Shown here one piece after another: positions 1 through 10,844 of a stretch of DNA of 64,000 nucleotides; the stretch's first letter is position 1; each line of letters starts with the position of its first letter. The translations under genes and the position numbers were made by a program. The notes under the pieces were generated by a model. The model saw only the letters and a program-made list of their open reading frames with translations. It did not search any database and was not told the DNA's origin. The stretch is taken from assembly GCA_947371275.1 (NCBI GenBank), contig CANBOV010000002.1, positions 1 through 64,000 of the forward strand, given 5' to 3'. This DNA is from Flavobacteriaceae bacterium (GTDB lineage: Bacteria; Bacteroidota; Bacteroidia; Flavobacteriales; Flavobacteriaceae).

Positions 1-1182
1 AACATTTATGGCTTAAGTTTTAATGTTGCCAACAACAAAATTGGGTTTAGTGACTTGAATTCGAACACCAACTTAGAAGATTTGATTTTCACGGGTACGG
101 CGGCGGTGAACATGCGTTTTGACGCCAAAATCATCGGCCCAAGTGTTGCCATTCGTTTAAATAAATGGGGACTGGGTATTACGACAAAAGCTAACTTAAA
201 ATTTGATATTATCAATGTAAACCCTGTCATTGGTAATGCAATTTACAATAATGATTTGCCTTTAAACACGACTTTATTGAACCAATCTACTAATCAAAGG
301 ATAAATAGCATTTCATTTGGTGAAGTAGGTTTTTCGGCGGCCAGAATCTTAGTTGATAATGATAAACACAATTTTAGTGCTGGGGTTACTTTAAATTTAT
401 TATTCCCTGGTTCCTATTCCAATTTTGGTATGAGCGATATTAACGGTACCATTGTTCAAAACAGTACTGGATCCTTTCTAACTACCAGTCAGCCTGCTAC
501 CCTTAATTTTTCTTATTCAGGCAATCTAGCAGATAGTTTCACTAGCATTGGTGACTATAGTAAGTCTATTTTTGGTGGCTTGCATGGTATGGCCACCGAC
601 ATCGGATTTAATTATGTGTGGAAAGATGGCGATAAAAAATATAAAATCAAGGGCGGTTTGGCGATTAAAAATATGGGAAGTATGACTTTTAAGGATGGTA
701 ACAATCAAGCGACCAATTACAGTTTAACTATTCCAAATAATAACCCCTTAAATTTAAGTCAATTTGACAATGTTAAAAATCTAAAAGAAATCGAGACTAT
801 TTTATTAAATGATGGATATCTGACAAAAAAAGACGGAGAGAAAAATTTCAAGGTTAAATTACCTACCTTATTCACCCTGTATGGTGATTTTAAAATCGTG
901 CCAAAAGTTTATGTAACCGGTTATCTACAGCGTAAACTAAAAAAAGACACGGACAACGAACAAGTAACTTCTTTGAATGTGTTTTCTATTACCCCTAGAG
1001 TTAATTTGGGCTTTTTTGAAACCTACCTACCGATATCTAACAATGATATCTCGGGAACCAATGTGGGGATTGGATTTAGATTAGGAGGTTTTTATTTAGG
1101 TTCGAGTTCGATGGTTACTGCCTTGGTAAACGACAGTAAGCAAGCTGATTTGTATTTGGGTTTCCGTTGGGCCTTTTTATAA
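1..1182 (+). CDS. Outer-membrane beta-barrel protein, DUF5723-like (5' end missing)
   Basis: The reading frame is open all the way to base 1, so the ORF-track TTG start at 55 is artificial and the true start lies outside the window. The visible ~393 residues alternate polar and hydrophobic positions in a beta-barrel pattern. They contain phrases such as FDAKIIGPSVAIRLNKWG and end in an aromatic terminus (LYLGFRWAFL), as expected of a protein inserted by BAM. This resembles the DUF5723 family of Bacteroidota outer-membrane proteins of unknown function. That family name is from memory and only moderately certain. No partner gene is evident; the next gene starts 50 bp downstream. Confidence 0.6.
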   Translation, partial: NIYGLSFNVANNKIGFSDLNSNTNLEDLIFTGTAAVNMRFDAKIIGPSVAIRLNKWGLGITTKANLKFDIINVNPVIGNAIYNNDLPLNTTLLNQSTNQRINSISFGEVGFSAARILVDNDKHNFSAGVTLNLLFPGSYSNFGMSDINGTIVQNSTGSFLTTSQPATLNFSYSGNLADSFTSIGDYSKSIFGGLHGMATDIGFNYVWKDGDKKYKIKGGLAIKNMGSMTFKDGNNQATNYSLTIPNNNPLNLSQFDNVKNLKEIETILLNDGYLTKKDGEKNFKVKLPTLFTLYGDFKIVPKVYVTGYLQRKLKKDTDNEQVTSLNVFSITPRVNLGFFETYLPISNNDISGTNVGIGFRLGGFYLGSSSMVTALVNDSKQADLYLGFRWAFL

Positions 1183-1232
1183 AATTAAGCAGTTAAGTCC
1201 AGTGAGTAGCTTGTTCACCAAATGCCCTTGTT

Positions 1233-2564
1233 ATGCCTTATAGATTAGACGTCCATTATAGAAAGCAAACCTTAGTAAAGTTATTGAATAACATTCAATC
1301 GAATGAGGAAGCGATTATACAAGCCTTGTATGCTGATTTTAAGAAACCTGCTTTTGAAGTGGTGGCTACCGAGACGAGTTATATAGAGGCTGAATTAAAG
1401 TACACCTTAAAAAACATGGAAAAATGGGCAAAACCAAAGTGGGTATTGCCTTCTTTTTTAAACTTCCCCTCTTCTGATTTTATTTACAAAGAACCTTATG
1501 GGAAGGTATTAATTATTGCCCCTTGGAATTATCCGTATCAATTAGCTTTATCCCCTTTAATAGCTGCAGTAGCCGCAGGAAATCAAGTAGTAGTCAAACC
1601 TTCAGAGTTAACGCCGAACACTTCGGCTGTTATCACTAGAATTATCAGGTCAACCTTTGACGAAACGCATGTTGCTTGTATTGAAGGAGGGGTTGAAGAG
1701 GCACAAGCCTTATTGACACAACGATGGGATTACATTTTTTTCACGGGCAGTAGTAGTGTGGGTAAACTCGTGGCGCAAGCCGCGTCAAAACACTTGACCC
1801 CTGTTACCTTAGAATTGGGTGGTAAAAACCCTTGTATTATTGATGCTAGTGCCAATTTGAAACTTGCGGCTAAGCGAATTGTATGGGGAAAGTTTATGAA
1901 CGCTGGGCAAACCTGTATAGCGCCTGATTATCTATTGATTGCTGAAAAGATTAAGGAGACTTTTGTATCCTATTTAAAATCGGAAATCCTTTCCGCTTTT
2001 GGAGAACATCCAAAGGTTTCACCAGATTATGGTAGGATTGTAAATGAAAAAAACTGGAGGCGTTTGGTTGCCTTATTAGAAAATGAAGCAGTACTTTATG
2101 GAGGGGAATCTACGCTTGCAGATTGTTATATTGCCCCAACACTCTTGGACGAATCCCAATTAGATAGTTTGGTGATGCAAGAAGAAATTTTTGGTCCGAT
2201 ACTACCCATAATAAGTTATAGAACCGAAGAAGAGCTTGGGACTTACATTTTGCATTATGAAAAACCACTTGCGCTTTATGTATTTACTACTAATACTACC
2301 TTTGCTGAGAAAATGATTACCCACTATTCTTTTGGCGGAGGATGTATTAACGATACTTTAGTTCAATTTACCAATAAGCGATTGCCATTTGGAGGTATTG
2401 GCCATAGTGGTATTGGAGCTTATCACGGTGCTTGTAGTTTTGCTTTGTTTTCGCATCATAAATCAATTGTTAAAAAAGGAAACTGGTTGGATATCCACAC
2501 CCGATATGCTCCTTATCAAGGAAAAATTAAACTTATTAAAAAAGTGATAGGATGGTTTTCTTAA
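1233..2564 (+). CDS. Aldehyde dehydrogenase, ALDH3-like
   Basis: NAD(P)-dependent oxidation of aldehydes to acids; the class 3-like group favours medium/long-chain and aromatic aldehydes. The cofactor/active-site motifs are visible: PWNYPYQLAL near residue 90, general-base Glu in VTLELGGKNP (~192), nucleophile Cys in NAGQTCIAPDYLL (~226), and the EEIFGPILP and LPFGGIGHSGIG motifs. The protein is 443 aa against ~455 usual for the family. An in-frame TGA at 1203-1205 and no other start force the ATG at 1233, so the usual first ~15-20 residues (an oligomerisation helix) are short or missing. The C-terminal hydrophobic tail of membrane-bound ALDH3 is not obvious. It is probably a monocistronic gene. 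Confidence 0.9.
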   Translation: MPYRLDVHYRKQTLVKLLNNIQSNEEAIIQALYADFKKPAFEVVATETSYIEAELKYTLKNMEKWAKPKWVLPSFLNFPSSDFIYKEPYGKVLIIAPWNYPYQLALSPLIAAVAAGNQVVVKPSELTPNTSAVITRIIRSTFDETHVACIEGGVEEAQALLTQRWDYIFFTGSSSVGKLVAQAASKHLTPVTLELGGKNPCIIDASANLKLAAKRIVWGKFMNAGQTCIAPDYLLIAEKIKETFVSYLKSEILSAFGEHPKVSPDYGRIVNEKNWRRLVALLENEAVLYGGESTLADCYIAPTLLDESQLDSLVMQEEIFGPILPIISYRTEEELGTYILHYEKPLALYVFTTNTTFAEKMITHYSFGGGCINDTLVQFTNKRLPFGGIGHSGIGAYHGACSFALFSHHKSIVKKGNWLDIHTRYAPYQGKIKLIKKVIGWFS

Positions 2565-2663
2565 AACCTGAAAAATAATCCATTACATCTTTAATTTTTA
2601 TGTATATTGTTCCAGTAAATTTTGTAAAAGCCATTTTGTTTAATTGAAAAAAAGTGTACTCCT

Positions 2664-5600
2664 TTGACTAGCCTAGTTTCTTTTGCAAATATTAATAGTT
2701 ATATAATAATCAGTTTATTATTTATCATTCTATTATTATTCTACATAGCTATAAATAAAACGTTACGCAATAGACTTAATCTCAAAAAAAACTATTCTGA
2801 ATTTGAGCCTAAAGAAGAGCAATTTAGAATATACTTTCTTTTTTTTGGTATTACAATTCCTTTAATTGAAACAATCGTTGAAGTATTTCAGCTGAGAACG
2901 AGAAATAATCATATGTTGATTAATTTTAGTGTAGGCGCACTATTGTTACTCTTGTATTTATTAACTACCAAATTCAAATTTTTCTATCGTTATATCAATA
3001 CTATATTCACGGTTTCTTACTTTGCTTATTTTAGTTTTATTATCTATAACGTATTTTTTGAGCCCTTTGAATTGTTAACCTATTTAGAATTAGTTGTTGG
3101 CTTTTTTCTTTCCTATTATGTTATAAAAAACATTGTTCAATACTGGGTTTTTGTAGTGCTATTGTTTGTGTTTTTCATCATTGCCTATCGATTGGAGCTC
3201 ATTGCACCGAAGCAAATCATCTTATTAGTTTGTGCCTTTATTTCAATTATAGCCATACATATTTCAAGGCATTTAGCGTTATTAGAAACTAGGAATAAGT
3301 TCATTTTTTCTGACATCATCGTTAACAATGGAAATTCCTTGATTATCACTACTAACCGTAAAGGTGAAGTATCCTTTTGTAGTGAATCTGTGCAGGAAAT
3401 TTTAGGGTATACGGTTGAAGAAATGATGGGAATGGGATTTTGGGAACTTACGGAAGACCCCGATTTCATTGGAGAGGCGTATCATGACACCTTTATAGAC
3501 AACCGATTGCACATTAGAAAATTAAAAACCAAAAGTGGCGATTATAAATATATCCAATGGAAAGACAAAAAGTATTCTGACAATATTTCAATTGGAATCG
3601 GTCAAGATGTTACAGAACAAGTTAATATAAAAGACCAATACAGAAGTTTAATTGAATCGGCTGCTGATTTAATATATGAGATTGATTTGGATGCCATAGT
3701 AACCTATGTCAATCATTTTACCGAATTAACTTTGGGTTATTCAAGAGACGAAATTTTAAACAAGCGATATTCTCAATTTATTCGAAAAGATTATATAGAA
3801 TATGTTGTTGATTTCTACAAAGCAGCTCCGAAAGAAGTACGGGAATATAGTGATCTTGTTTTCCCTTTACAAAAAAAAGATGGTACCGCGATTTGGGTTT
3901 CACAAAAAGTAACTCAAAAAAAAGATCAAAAAGGTGAGGTTATAGGATTTTCGGCGATTGCTCGTGATATTACATTAGTAAAAAACTTAGAAATTGAACA
4001 TTACAATAGGAGTAAAAAAGTAAGAACTCATAATGAGACATTAAAGAAGTTAACCTCTCAAAGTTATTCTAATAAAGATGCTTTTATTACTATTTTAAAA
4101 AACATTCTAAAAGTTTCTGGAACCAATTGTTTAATAGACCGAGTAAGTTATTGGTCGTATTTTACTGATGGTTTACGTTGTGAAAGTTTGTATTATCTAC
4201 AAAGTGATCGTTATGAAAAAAGCTTTTTCATATCAATCGACCATTATCCAAACTATTTTAAATATATAGAAACTGGCGCACAAATTGTTGCGTCTAACGT
4301 TTACAACAACAATATTACACAAGAGCTATGTTTGGATTATTTTCCTAAAAACAATATTAAATCATTGCTTGATACTCCTATTTTTTTGAATGGAAAAATT
4401 GTGGGTATTCTATGTTTTGAAAAAATAGATATTGCTATTGAATGGGATAATGAAGATATTAATTTTGCCCGTTCTATAGCTGATTTAATTGCCATAGCGC
4501 TTGAAGCTCAAATGCGTATTGAAGCAGAAAAGAAATTAACTTATAAAAGTGATATTCTAATTGAAATCATTAAAAACACTGAAAAGTTTTTATTATCAAA
4601 GAATACAGATGAAATTTTTTCAGGCATTCTGGAGACTATTGGAAATGTTACTAATGTTGACAGGCTTTCTTTTTTTGAAAATCATGCTACCGCTCAAACC
4701 TATGAGCAAAGGTTTAGATGGACTTCTGAAGCCAAATCACTTACACCTCCAAATCCTTCACTTTTAAGTGTTCCACACAATGTCTTTCCGAGCATTACCG
4801 CTCAAATGAATGATAATAAAATTTATTACAATATCGTCAAAAAAATAACGGATGAACAATCCCGTGAGTTTTTACAAAAATTAGGAACTAAATCCATATT
4901 ATTTATTCCTATCTTCATTAAATCAGCCTTTTATGGTTTTATTGTTTTTGATGATTCAACTAATGAACGAGAATGGTCTACTGATGAAGTTAGTGCATTA
5001 CAAACCTTAACAAATAACATCTCTTATGCCATAGAACGCAATATTAACGAAGCGATGTTGCAAGAAAGTGAGGAGAAATTTAAGTTGTTGGCCAACAATA
5101 TTCCTGGGACAGTACATCTTTCAAAATATGATGAGAAATGGTCAAAAATATATCTTAATGATGAAATTGAGACATTAACAGGCTATCCGAAAGAGGATTT
5201 TTTAACCAATAAAATATATTACATAGATTTAGTACATCCAGACGATTTAAAAATTGTTGAGAATAATGCTAGTGAATTGTTTAAAAGAAAACAAAAAGTA
5301 CATTTGATTTATCGCATCATTAATAAATCTGGTGATTATATTTGGGTTGAAGAGTTTGGCGAGCCCATATTCAAAGATGATGACATCGTCTACATTGTAG
5401 GGATATTTATTGACATTACAAAAAGGATAGAAGCGGAAGAAGCCATCACTGCCAAAAATTATGCTGAAGCTGCAAACCGTGCTAAATCAGAGTTTTTGGC
5501 CAATATGAGTCATGAAATACGTACTCCACTGAATGGCATTATTGGTTTTACAGAATTATTAATGAACACGGAATTAGAAAGTATTCAAAAAAAATACATG

Positions 5601-6620
5601 AATACTATTAATCAATCGGCCAATGCATTGATGGAAGTCATCAATAATATTTTAGATTTTTCAAAGATAGAATCAGGAAAATTGGAATTGAATATTGAAA
5701 AATTCAATCTTTACGAGCTGGCCAACCAAGTGGTCGATTTAATAAAATTTGAAGCTGACCACAAGAAACTTCAATTGAATTTGAACATTGCAGAAAATGT
5801 GCCTAAATACATTTGGATCGATTACATTCGATTAAAACAAGTACTGATAAATTTATTAGGTAATGCGGTTAAGTTTACTGAGAAAGGGACTATCATGCTT
5901 TCTATTTCTGTTATAGAAATGATTGATGACAAAAAAATTAAATTAAAATTCTCAGTAAAAGATACGGGTATAGGTATTAAAAAGAATAATGAATTAAAAA
6001 TATTTGAAGCGTTTTCACAAGAGGATAGTTCGACGACCAAAAAATTTGGAGGCACAGGCTTAGGTTTATCCATTTCGAATCAGCTATTAGGTCTTATGAA
6101 TAGTAAGTTAGAACTTCAAAGCGAAGTAACTAAAGGCAGTGATTTTCATTTCCTCCTTGATGTTGACTTTACCAATCAGACATTGGATTCAGACAAGACG
6201 GATTCTATGCTTAAAAACATTCATAAAACGCAGGTTGCTAGTCTTGAAGTGAAAACTATCTATATTGCTGAAGACAATAAGATAAATATGCTTTTGGCTA
6301 GAACACTCGTTAAACAAATATTGCCAAACTCGGAAATTCATGAATTTGAAAACGGTAAAGAAGTATTGGAGCAAACGCAACAATTGTTGCCTGATTTAAT
6401 TTTGATGGATATTCAAATGCCAATCATGAATGGTTATGAATCCTCAGAACAAATAAGAAAATTGACCAATACTGAAAGTATTCCTATTATCGCGTTAACG
6501 GCAGGCACCATTGTTGGCGAAAAAGAAAAGTGTATTGAGCATGGCATGAATGATTATATACCTAAACCTATTGATAAAGAGCTTTTAGAGAGCGTCATAA
6601 AAAAACACCTGAGCAACTAA
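2664..6620 (+). CDS. Seven-TM PAS/GAF hybrid sensor histidine kinase with receiver domain
   Basis: A 1318-aa membrane sensor. About seven hydrophobic segments fill residues 10-205. Next come two PAS/PAC units (~215-440), two GAF-like domains (~465-615 and ~640-795), a third PAS (~805-930) and a HisKA domain with phospho-acceptor His in [20 protein letters not shown] (~945-955). The HATPase domain shows N box [15 protein letters not shown] and GGTGLGLSI. The C-terminal receiver has AEDN, phospho-acceptor Asp in [13 protein letters not shown] (~1247) and the KP lysine. It should autophosphorylate and pass phosphate to its own receiver, then to an unseen HPt or regulator. No output regulator is adjacent, so the stimulus and target are unknown. 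The start is TTG at 2664: no in-frame ATG precedes the TM region. Confidence 0.9.
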   Translation: MTSLVSFANINSYIIISLLFIILLLFYIAINKTLRNRLNLKKNYSEFEPKEEQFRIYFLFFGITIPLIETIVEVFQLRTRNNHMLINFSVGALLLLLYLLTTKFKFFYRYINTIFTVSYFAYFSFIIYNVFFEPFELLTYLELVVGFFLSYYVIKNIVQYWVFVVLLFVFFIIAYRLELIAPKQIILLVCAFISIIAIHISRHLALLETRNKFIFSDIIVNNGNSLIITTNRKGEVSFCSESVQEILGYTVEEMMGMGFWELTEDPDFIGEAYHDTFIDNRLHIRKLKTKSGDYKYIQWKDKKYSDNISIGIGQDVTEQVNIKDQYRSLIESAADLIYEIDLDAIVTYVNHFTELTLGYSRDEILNKRYSQFIRKDYIEYVVDFYKAAPKEVREYSDLVFPLQKKDGTAIWVSQKVTQKKDQKGEVIGFSAIARDITLVKNLEIEHYNRSKKVRTHNETLKKLTSQSYSNKDAFITILKNILKVSGTNCLIDRVSYWSYFTDGLRCESLYYLQSDRYEKSFFISIDHYPNYFKYIETGAQIVASNVYNNNITQELCLDYFPKNNIKSLLDTPIFLNGKIVGILCFEKIDIAIEWDNEDINFARSIADLIAIALEAQMRIEAEKKLTYKSDILIEIIKNTEKFLLSKNTDEIFSGILETIGNVTNVDRLSFFENHATAQTYEQRFRWTSEAKSLTPPNPSLLSVPHNVFPSITAQMNDNKIYYNIVKKITDEQSREFLQKLGTKSILFIPIFIKSAFYGFIVFDDSTNEREWSTDEVSALQTLTNNISYAIERNINEAMLQESEEKFKLLANNIPGTVHLSKYDEKWSKIYLNDEIETLTGYPKEDFLTNKIYYIDLVHPDDLKIVENNASELFKRKQKVHLIYRIINKSGDYIWVEEFGEPIFKDDDIVYIVGIFIDITKRIEAEEAITAKNYAEAANRAKSEFLANMSHEIRTPLNGIIGFTELLMNTELESIQKKYMNTINQSANALMEVINNILDFSKIESGKLELNIEKFNLYELANQVVDLIKFEADHKKLQLNLNIAENVPKYIWIDYIRLKQVLINLLGNAVKFTEKGTIMLSISVIEMIDDKKIKLKFSVKDTGIGIKKNNELKIFEAFSQEDSSTTKKFGGTGLGLSISNQLLGLMNSKLELQSEVTKGSDFHFLLDVDFTNQTLDSDKTDSMLKNIHKTQVASLEVKTIYIAEDNKINMLLARTLVKQILPNSEIHEFENGKEVLEQTQQLLPDLILMDIQMPIMNGYESSEQIRKLTNTESIPIIALTAGTIVGEKEKCIEHGMNDYIPKPIDKELLESVIKKHLSN

Positions 6621-6948
6621 TGCTAATTTTTAAGTTAATTTAGTTGTGACCCAAAGAAAACTATCAAACGAAAGATAGCGCACAGGCAAAAAACACTAGA
6701 TATAATCGAATCAACTTCAATTCGATATTAATTGAGAATTTAAGTAGGTTTATTTCTTTATTGCTTTCTTAAAAACCATTTTTACAGTAAAAGAATCTTA
6801 TTTATTTTAATCTAAACTTAGAATTTAAAAAATTAAAAACTTTTTTTTTGCATTAATCGTAAATCGGGCGTAGTCATTTAATTTATTGGAGTAATTTGAC
6901 TTTAAAATGTGTTTGTCTTTTTTAATTTTGCCTAGCAAAAAATTAAAC
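6621..6948. other. 328-bp intergenic region upstream of mvaS
   Basis: A very AT-rich spacer between the hybrid kinase and mvaS. I see a short CTATC/GATAG inverted repeat near 6661-6678 without a T tract, so it is not a convincing terminator. A TAATTTTG box close to mvaS is listed separately. I find no ORF, RNA gene or repeat in it. Confidence 0.5.
6923..6930 (+). promoter_or_regulatory. Candidate -7 box of mvaS
   Basis: TAATTTTG matches the Bacteroidota TAnnTTTG -7 element, 18 bp before the ATG at 6949. A TTTG lies 24 bp upstream, slightly further than the usual ~19. It falls inside the N-terminal extension of the ORF-track call, which supports the downstream start. Confidence 0.4.
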
Positions 6949-8304
6949 ATGATAAAAGTAGGACTTGATAGTATAGCGTTTCACATTTCAAAACTTTATC
7001 TTCCGATTACCACTTTGGCTGAAAACCGTGGTATAGAACCTGAGAAACTTACTAAAGGATTGGGACTGCAAAAAATGAGCTATCTTGACGTACATGAAGA
7101 TGTTGTTACCTTGGCTTCCAATGCTGCGTTACAACTCATCAAACAAGAAAATTTAAACCCTTCGGACATTCACAGAATTTATGTTGGCAGTGAAAGTGGT
7201 GTAGACAGTTCGAAACCAATTGGTTCCTACGTAGTATCACTTTTAGAGCTTCAGTTTGGAGAAAAAAGTATGGAGCATTGTGATGTTGTAGATTTAACCT
7301 TTGCTTGTATAGGAGGCGTGGATGCTTTGCAAAACTGTTTGGATTACATTCGCCTTAATCCGAGTAAAAAAGCGATTGTTATTGCTTCCGATAATGCCAA
7401 ATACGATTTAAATTCGACTGGAGAATATACCCAAGGAGCGGGTGCCATTGCCCTATTGATTAGTGCTAATCCAAGAATAGTAAGTTTTTCTAAAGAAGTT
7501 GGCGTTTCAACGCAAGGCACTTTTGATTTCTTTAAGCCAAGACGTTATTTGAATAAAGAAACAGCGCTACAGCTTAAAGATAATCCCGAGTGGCAAGGGA
7601 TATTAGAGAATGAAATTGGGATCTATAAAGAGCAACCCGTATTTGATGGACAATATTCTAATCAATGTTATATTAATCGAATTAAGGGGGCTTATGAACA
7701 TTATAAAACGGAAAGTAATCAAACAGGGAAGCTTTATGAAAATTGGGTTTCCATTTTGATGCACTTACCTTATTGTTTTCAAGGCAGAAGGACTTTTATA
7801 GAACTATATGCAAATGAGAATCCTGAACTGCTTGCTTCTCAACTTGGTGATAGTACTAAGGACAAAATAAAAGCATTGGCTAAAAGTGACCCCTATTTAC
7901 AACTAGTTAACGAGAAAATAGTGCCTACTGAAATTGCTTCAGGTCAGGTAGGAAATATCTATACAGGATCTATATTCTTGGGATTGTTATCAACTCTTTG
8001 CTATCATTATCAAGAACAAACCGCCTTAGCATCCCAAAAAATGGGCTTTATCGCCTATGGTAGCGGTTCTAAATCTAAAGTATTTGAAGCGGAAGTAATA
8101 GAGGGTTGGGAAAGTCAAATTGGAAAAGTACATCTATTTGAAACATTGGAACTGCGCACTGCCCTTGATTTTGTAACTTATGAAAAGCTTCATAAGAAGG
8201 AATTAGAACTATCTGTAATTGCTCCTGTCAATGAATTTTATTTAGATCGAATTGAAAAGGAAAACCCAGTCTTGGTTGGAGCACGATATTACAAATTTGG
8301 TTAA
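6949..8304 (+). CDS. mvaS: Hydroxymethylglutaryl-CoA synthase
   Basis: Condenses acetyl-CoA and acetoacetyl-CoA to HMG-CoA, an early committed step of the mevalonate route to isoprenoids. From the ATG at 6949 it is 451 aa, slightly longer than bacterial MvaS (~390-400). Catalytic residues known for the family are all visible: Glu in VGSESGVDSSKP, the nucleophilic Cys in VDLTFACIGGVDAL, and His in LMHLPYCFQGRR. The GQVGNIYTGSIFLG block is also present. I prefer 6949 to the ORF-track start at 6907 because MIKVGLDSIAFHIS is the normal family N-terminus and a -7 box lies in the extension. It is convergent with comM with only 5 bp between stop codons. The idi gene at 57 kb belongs to the same pathway. 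Confidence 0.95.
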   Translation: MIKVGLDSIAFHISKLYLPITTLAENRGIEPEKLTKGLGLQKMSYLDVHEDVVTLASNAALQLIKQENLNPSDIHRIYVGSESGVDSSKPIGSYVVSLLELQFGEKSMEHCDVVDLTFACIGGVDALQNCLDYIRLNPSKKAIVIASDNAKYDLNSTGEYTQGAGAIALLISANPRIVSFSKEVGVSTQGTFDFFKPRRYLNKETALQLKDNPEWQGILENEIGIYKEQPVFDGQYSNQCYINRIKGAYEHYKTESNQTGKLYENWVSILMHLPYCFQGRRTFIELYANENPELLASQLGDSTKDKIKALAKSDPYLQLVNEKIVPTEIASGQVGNIYTGSIFLGLLSTLCYHYQEQTALASQKMGFIAYGSGSKSKVFEAEVIEGWESQIGKVHLFETLELRTALDFVTYEKLHKKELELSVIAPVNEFYLDRIEKENPVLVGARYYKFG

Positions 8305-8309
8305 CTAGA

Positions 8310-9845
8310 TCAACCTAGCCAACCGTCTCTATCCAAACTTCTATATTGTATAGCTTCAGCAATGTGGTTGGAGTTTACTGCATCAGATTGTTCTAAATCG
8401 GCTATAGTCCTCGCTACTTTAAGGATTCGGTCATAGGCTCTTGCAGAAAGATTTAGTCGTTCCATTGCTGTTTTTAAAAGTTGTAAAGAAGAATCTTCGA
8501 GTGCGCAATATTCTCGTAGTTGCTTGGTGTTCATCTGAGCATTATAATGAATTGAAGTCAAGCCTTCAAAGCGCAATGATTGAATTTCACGGGCTTTAGT
8601 AACGCGTTCTCTAATGAGTACACTACTTTCTGCTGGTCTAGTTTCGGTAAGTTTTTCAAAAGGGACAGGAGTCACTTCAATGTGGATATCGATACGGTCT
8701 AAAAGGGGACCGGAAATTTTGCTTAAATACCTTTGCATTTCGGCAGGTGAGGAACTTACGGGTGCATCAGGATCATTAAAATAGCCGCCTGGGCTTGGAT
8801 TCATGCTGGCCACCAACATAAAAGAAGAAGGATAGGTAATGGTAAATTTGGCTCGTGAAATGGTTACTTCTCTGTCTTCCAAGGGCTGGCGCATTACTTC
8901 TAACACTTCTCTTTTGAATTCAGGTAATTCATCCAAGAAAAGGACCCCGTTATGCGCTAAAGAAATTTCGCCCGGTTGGGGATAGCTTCCTCCTCCTACT
9001 AAAGAAACTGAGGACGCAGTATGGTGAGGGCTTCGAAAAGGCCGTTGATTCATTAAACCAGCCTCTTTAATCTTACCGGCTACACTATGAATTTTGGTTG
9101 TTTCTAAAGCTTCATTTATCGTCATTGGGGGTAAGATACTTGGGAGCCGTTTTGCCAGCATTGTTTTACCTGAGCCCGGAGGACCGATTAAAATAATGTT
9201 ATGTCCGCCCGCCGCAGCAATCTCCATGCATCTTTTTATGCTTTCTTGTCCTTTGACATCGGAAAAATCGAATTCCGGAAATTCTAATGTTTTATAAAAT
9301 TCATCATGGGTATCAATTACCGTGGGTTCTAACATTCCATTTCCGGCAAAAAAATCGATTACTTCCACCACATTTCCTATACCGTAAACATCCAAACCTG
9401 CCACTATTGCAGCTTCTTTAACGTTTTGCATGGGAAGGAAAAAACCTTTAAATCCCTCTTCTTTTGCTTTAATAGCGATGGACAAGGCCCCTTTTATGGG
9501 TTGCAAGCTTCCATCTAAAGAAAGTTCGCCCATGATGATGTATTGATCTAATTCTTTTGCTTTAATTTGGTTAGAAGCGGTTAAAATACCTATTGCAAGT
9601 GTTAAATCATAGGCAGAACCTTCTTTACGCAAATCAGCAGGGGCCATGTTGACCGTAATTTTTTTACCAGGCCAATTGTATCCGTTATTTTTTAGCGCGG
9701 CAGCAATACGGAAGCTACTTTCTTTTATGGCATTATCGGGCAAACCCACTAAATGATATCCTATTCCGCTATCTGTATTGACTTCTACCGTAATTGTAGT
9801 TGCTTCAACTCCAAAAACAGCACTTCCGTACACTTTTACTAACAT
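8310..9845 (-). CDS. comM: YifB/ComM family Mg-chelatase-like AAA+ ATPase
   Basis: ComM-type hexameric helicase that promotes branch migration during natural transformation in other bacteria; the role here is inferred from family only. The 511-aa length is normal. The N-terminal ChlI-like domain begins [20 protein letters not shown]. The AAA+ core has Walker [16 protein letters not shown] (~220) and Walker [14 protein letters not shown]-terminal Mg-chelatase domain follows, with the [20 protein letters not shown] signature. It is a single gene convergent with mvaS, and no other competence gene is nearby. Confidence 0.95.
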   Translation of the reverse strand: MLVKVYGSAVFGVEATTITVEVNTDSGIGYHLVGLPDNAIKESSFRIAAALKNNGYNWPGKKITVNMAPADLRKEGSAYDLTLAIGILTASNQIKAKELDQYIIMGELSLDGSLQPIKGALSIAIKAKEEGFKGFFLPMQNVKEAAIVAGLDVYGIGNVVEVIDFFAGNGMLEPTVIDTHDEFYKTLEFPEFDFSDVKGQESIKRCMEIAAAGGHNIILIGPPGSGKTMLAKRLPSILPPMTINEALETTKIHSVAGKIKEAGLMNQRPFRSPHHTASSVSLVGGGSYPQPGEISLAHNGVLFLDELPEFKREVLEVMRQPLEDREVTISRAKFTITYPSSFMLVASMNPSPGGYFNDPDAPVSSSPAEMQRYLSKISGPLLDRIDIHIEVTPVPFEKLTETRPAESSVLIRERVTKAREIQSLRFEGLTSIHYNAQMNTKQLREYCALEDSSLQLLKTAMERLNLSARAYDRILKVARTIADLEQSDAVNSNHIAEAIQYRSLDRDGWLG

Positions 9846-9940
9846 AACTATTTTTATTTCATAATAAAAATACTAAAATAGTTACAAAAAATTCAAATAA
9901 AGAAGAAAAAAATTATAAAATATAACCGCAGTGAAAATGA

Positions 9941-10843
9941 TTATTGCACATTATCACTCATTAATTCGCTTTTATTCTTGGCATAATCATAGCCTTGTTG
10001 CCACCAGAGGTGCATTTTTTCTTTATTGAATATTAAAGCATTATTGGTTAATTGAGTTGGAGTATAATATAAATTGAGTTTTACATTTTTATTTTTGGCT
10101 GCCAATTTACCAATTGTAATATCGTGTTTTTCAACTTGGTTGAGTAATGTTTGAAATAAATCAATCATTAAGGAAAATGGATTTTTGCCAATTTTTTTTG
10201 GAATACTTAGCATTTCGGTTTCTAAAATAACAACATCTACTTCCGTTGCCCCGCGATTAATTGCTTCTCTTATGGGAACTAAGCTTGAAAACCCACCATC
10301 GCCATATTCTGAATTATTTTTTGTTACTAGGCTCATAAAAGGAATATAATTGCAGGAGATCCAAATCCAATCACAAAATTCTTCATAATCAAAATCGGTT
10401 ATGGCTTTGTATTCTACCTCATTTTTGGATAGGTTGGTTACAGTTACAATAATGGTACAACCCGATTCTTTTAATAATTTGAATTCTTCAAGTGTAAAAT
10501 TGTCTTTAATGTATGTTTTAAGTTTTTGGCTTTCGCCGAATGTGCGCCTACCCTTTAGGAACTGTAGTAAGACATTAAAGTGATTTATCGAGACAATATC
10601 AGTGTCATTTTTTCGTTTAACCACGAATGGATTGATATCAAAAATTTTGTTCATATCCACACTTGTGTATATTTCTTTAATCTTATCTACTTTACCAAGC
10701 GCTAAATGGGGGATTAATAGGCTGCCAGTAGAAGTTCCTATCAATAAATCATATTTATGTTTTTTTTCTTCTAACAAGTATTGTGCTACTCCACCGCCAA
10801 AGGCACCTTTACTCCCTCCTCCTGAGATCACTAAAGCACGCAT
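9941..10843 (-). CDS. Patatin-like phospholipase
   Basis: Predicted serine lipid acyl hydrolase with a Ser-Asp dyad. The 300-aa protein starts with the oxyanion glycine loop SGGGSKGAFGGG. It continues with the nucleophile elbow GTSTG (~38-42) and the catalytic Asp in YGDGGFSS (~190-200). I see no signal peptide, so it is probably cytoplasmic or peripheral to the membrane. Its ATG lies 1 bp after the stop codon of the M1 peptidase, so the two are almost certainly cotranscribed and possibly translationally coupled. Substrate is unknown; membrane lipid turnover is a reasonable guess. Confidence 0.9.
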   Translation of the reverse strand: MRALVISGGGSKGAFGGGVAQYLLEEKKHKYDLLIGTSTGSLLIPHLALGKVDKIKEIYTSVDMNKIFDINPFVVKRKNDTDIVSINHFNVLLQFLKGRRTFGESQKLKTYIKDNFTLEEFKLLKESGCTIIVTVTNLSKNEVEYKAITDFDYEEFCDWIWISCNYIPFMSLVTKNNSEYGDGGFSSLVPIREAINRGATEVDVVILETEMLSIPKKIGKNPFSLMIDLFQTLLNQVEKHDITIGKLAAKNKNVKLNLYYTPTQLTNNALIFNKEKMHLWWQQGYDYAKNKSELMSDNVQ

Positions 10844-10844
10844 A

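Noticed and set aside
6655-6680. CTATC/GATAG hairpin after the hybrid kinase
   Set aside because: Only five pairs and no T tract; not supportable as a terminator.
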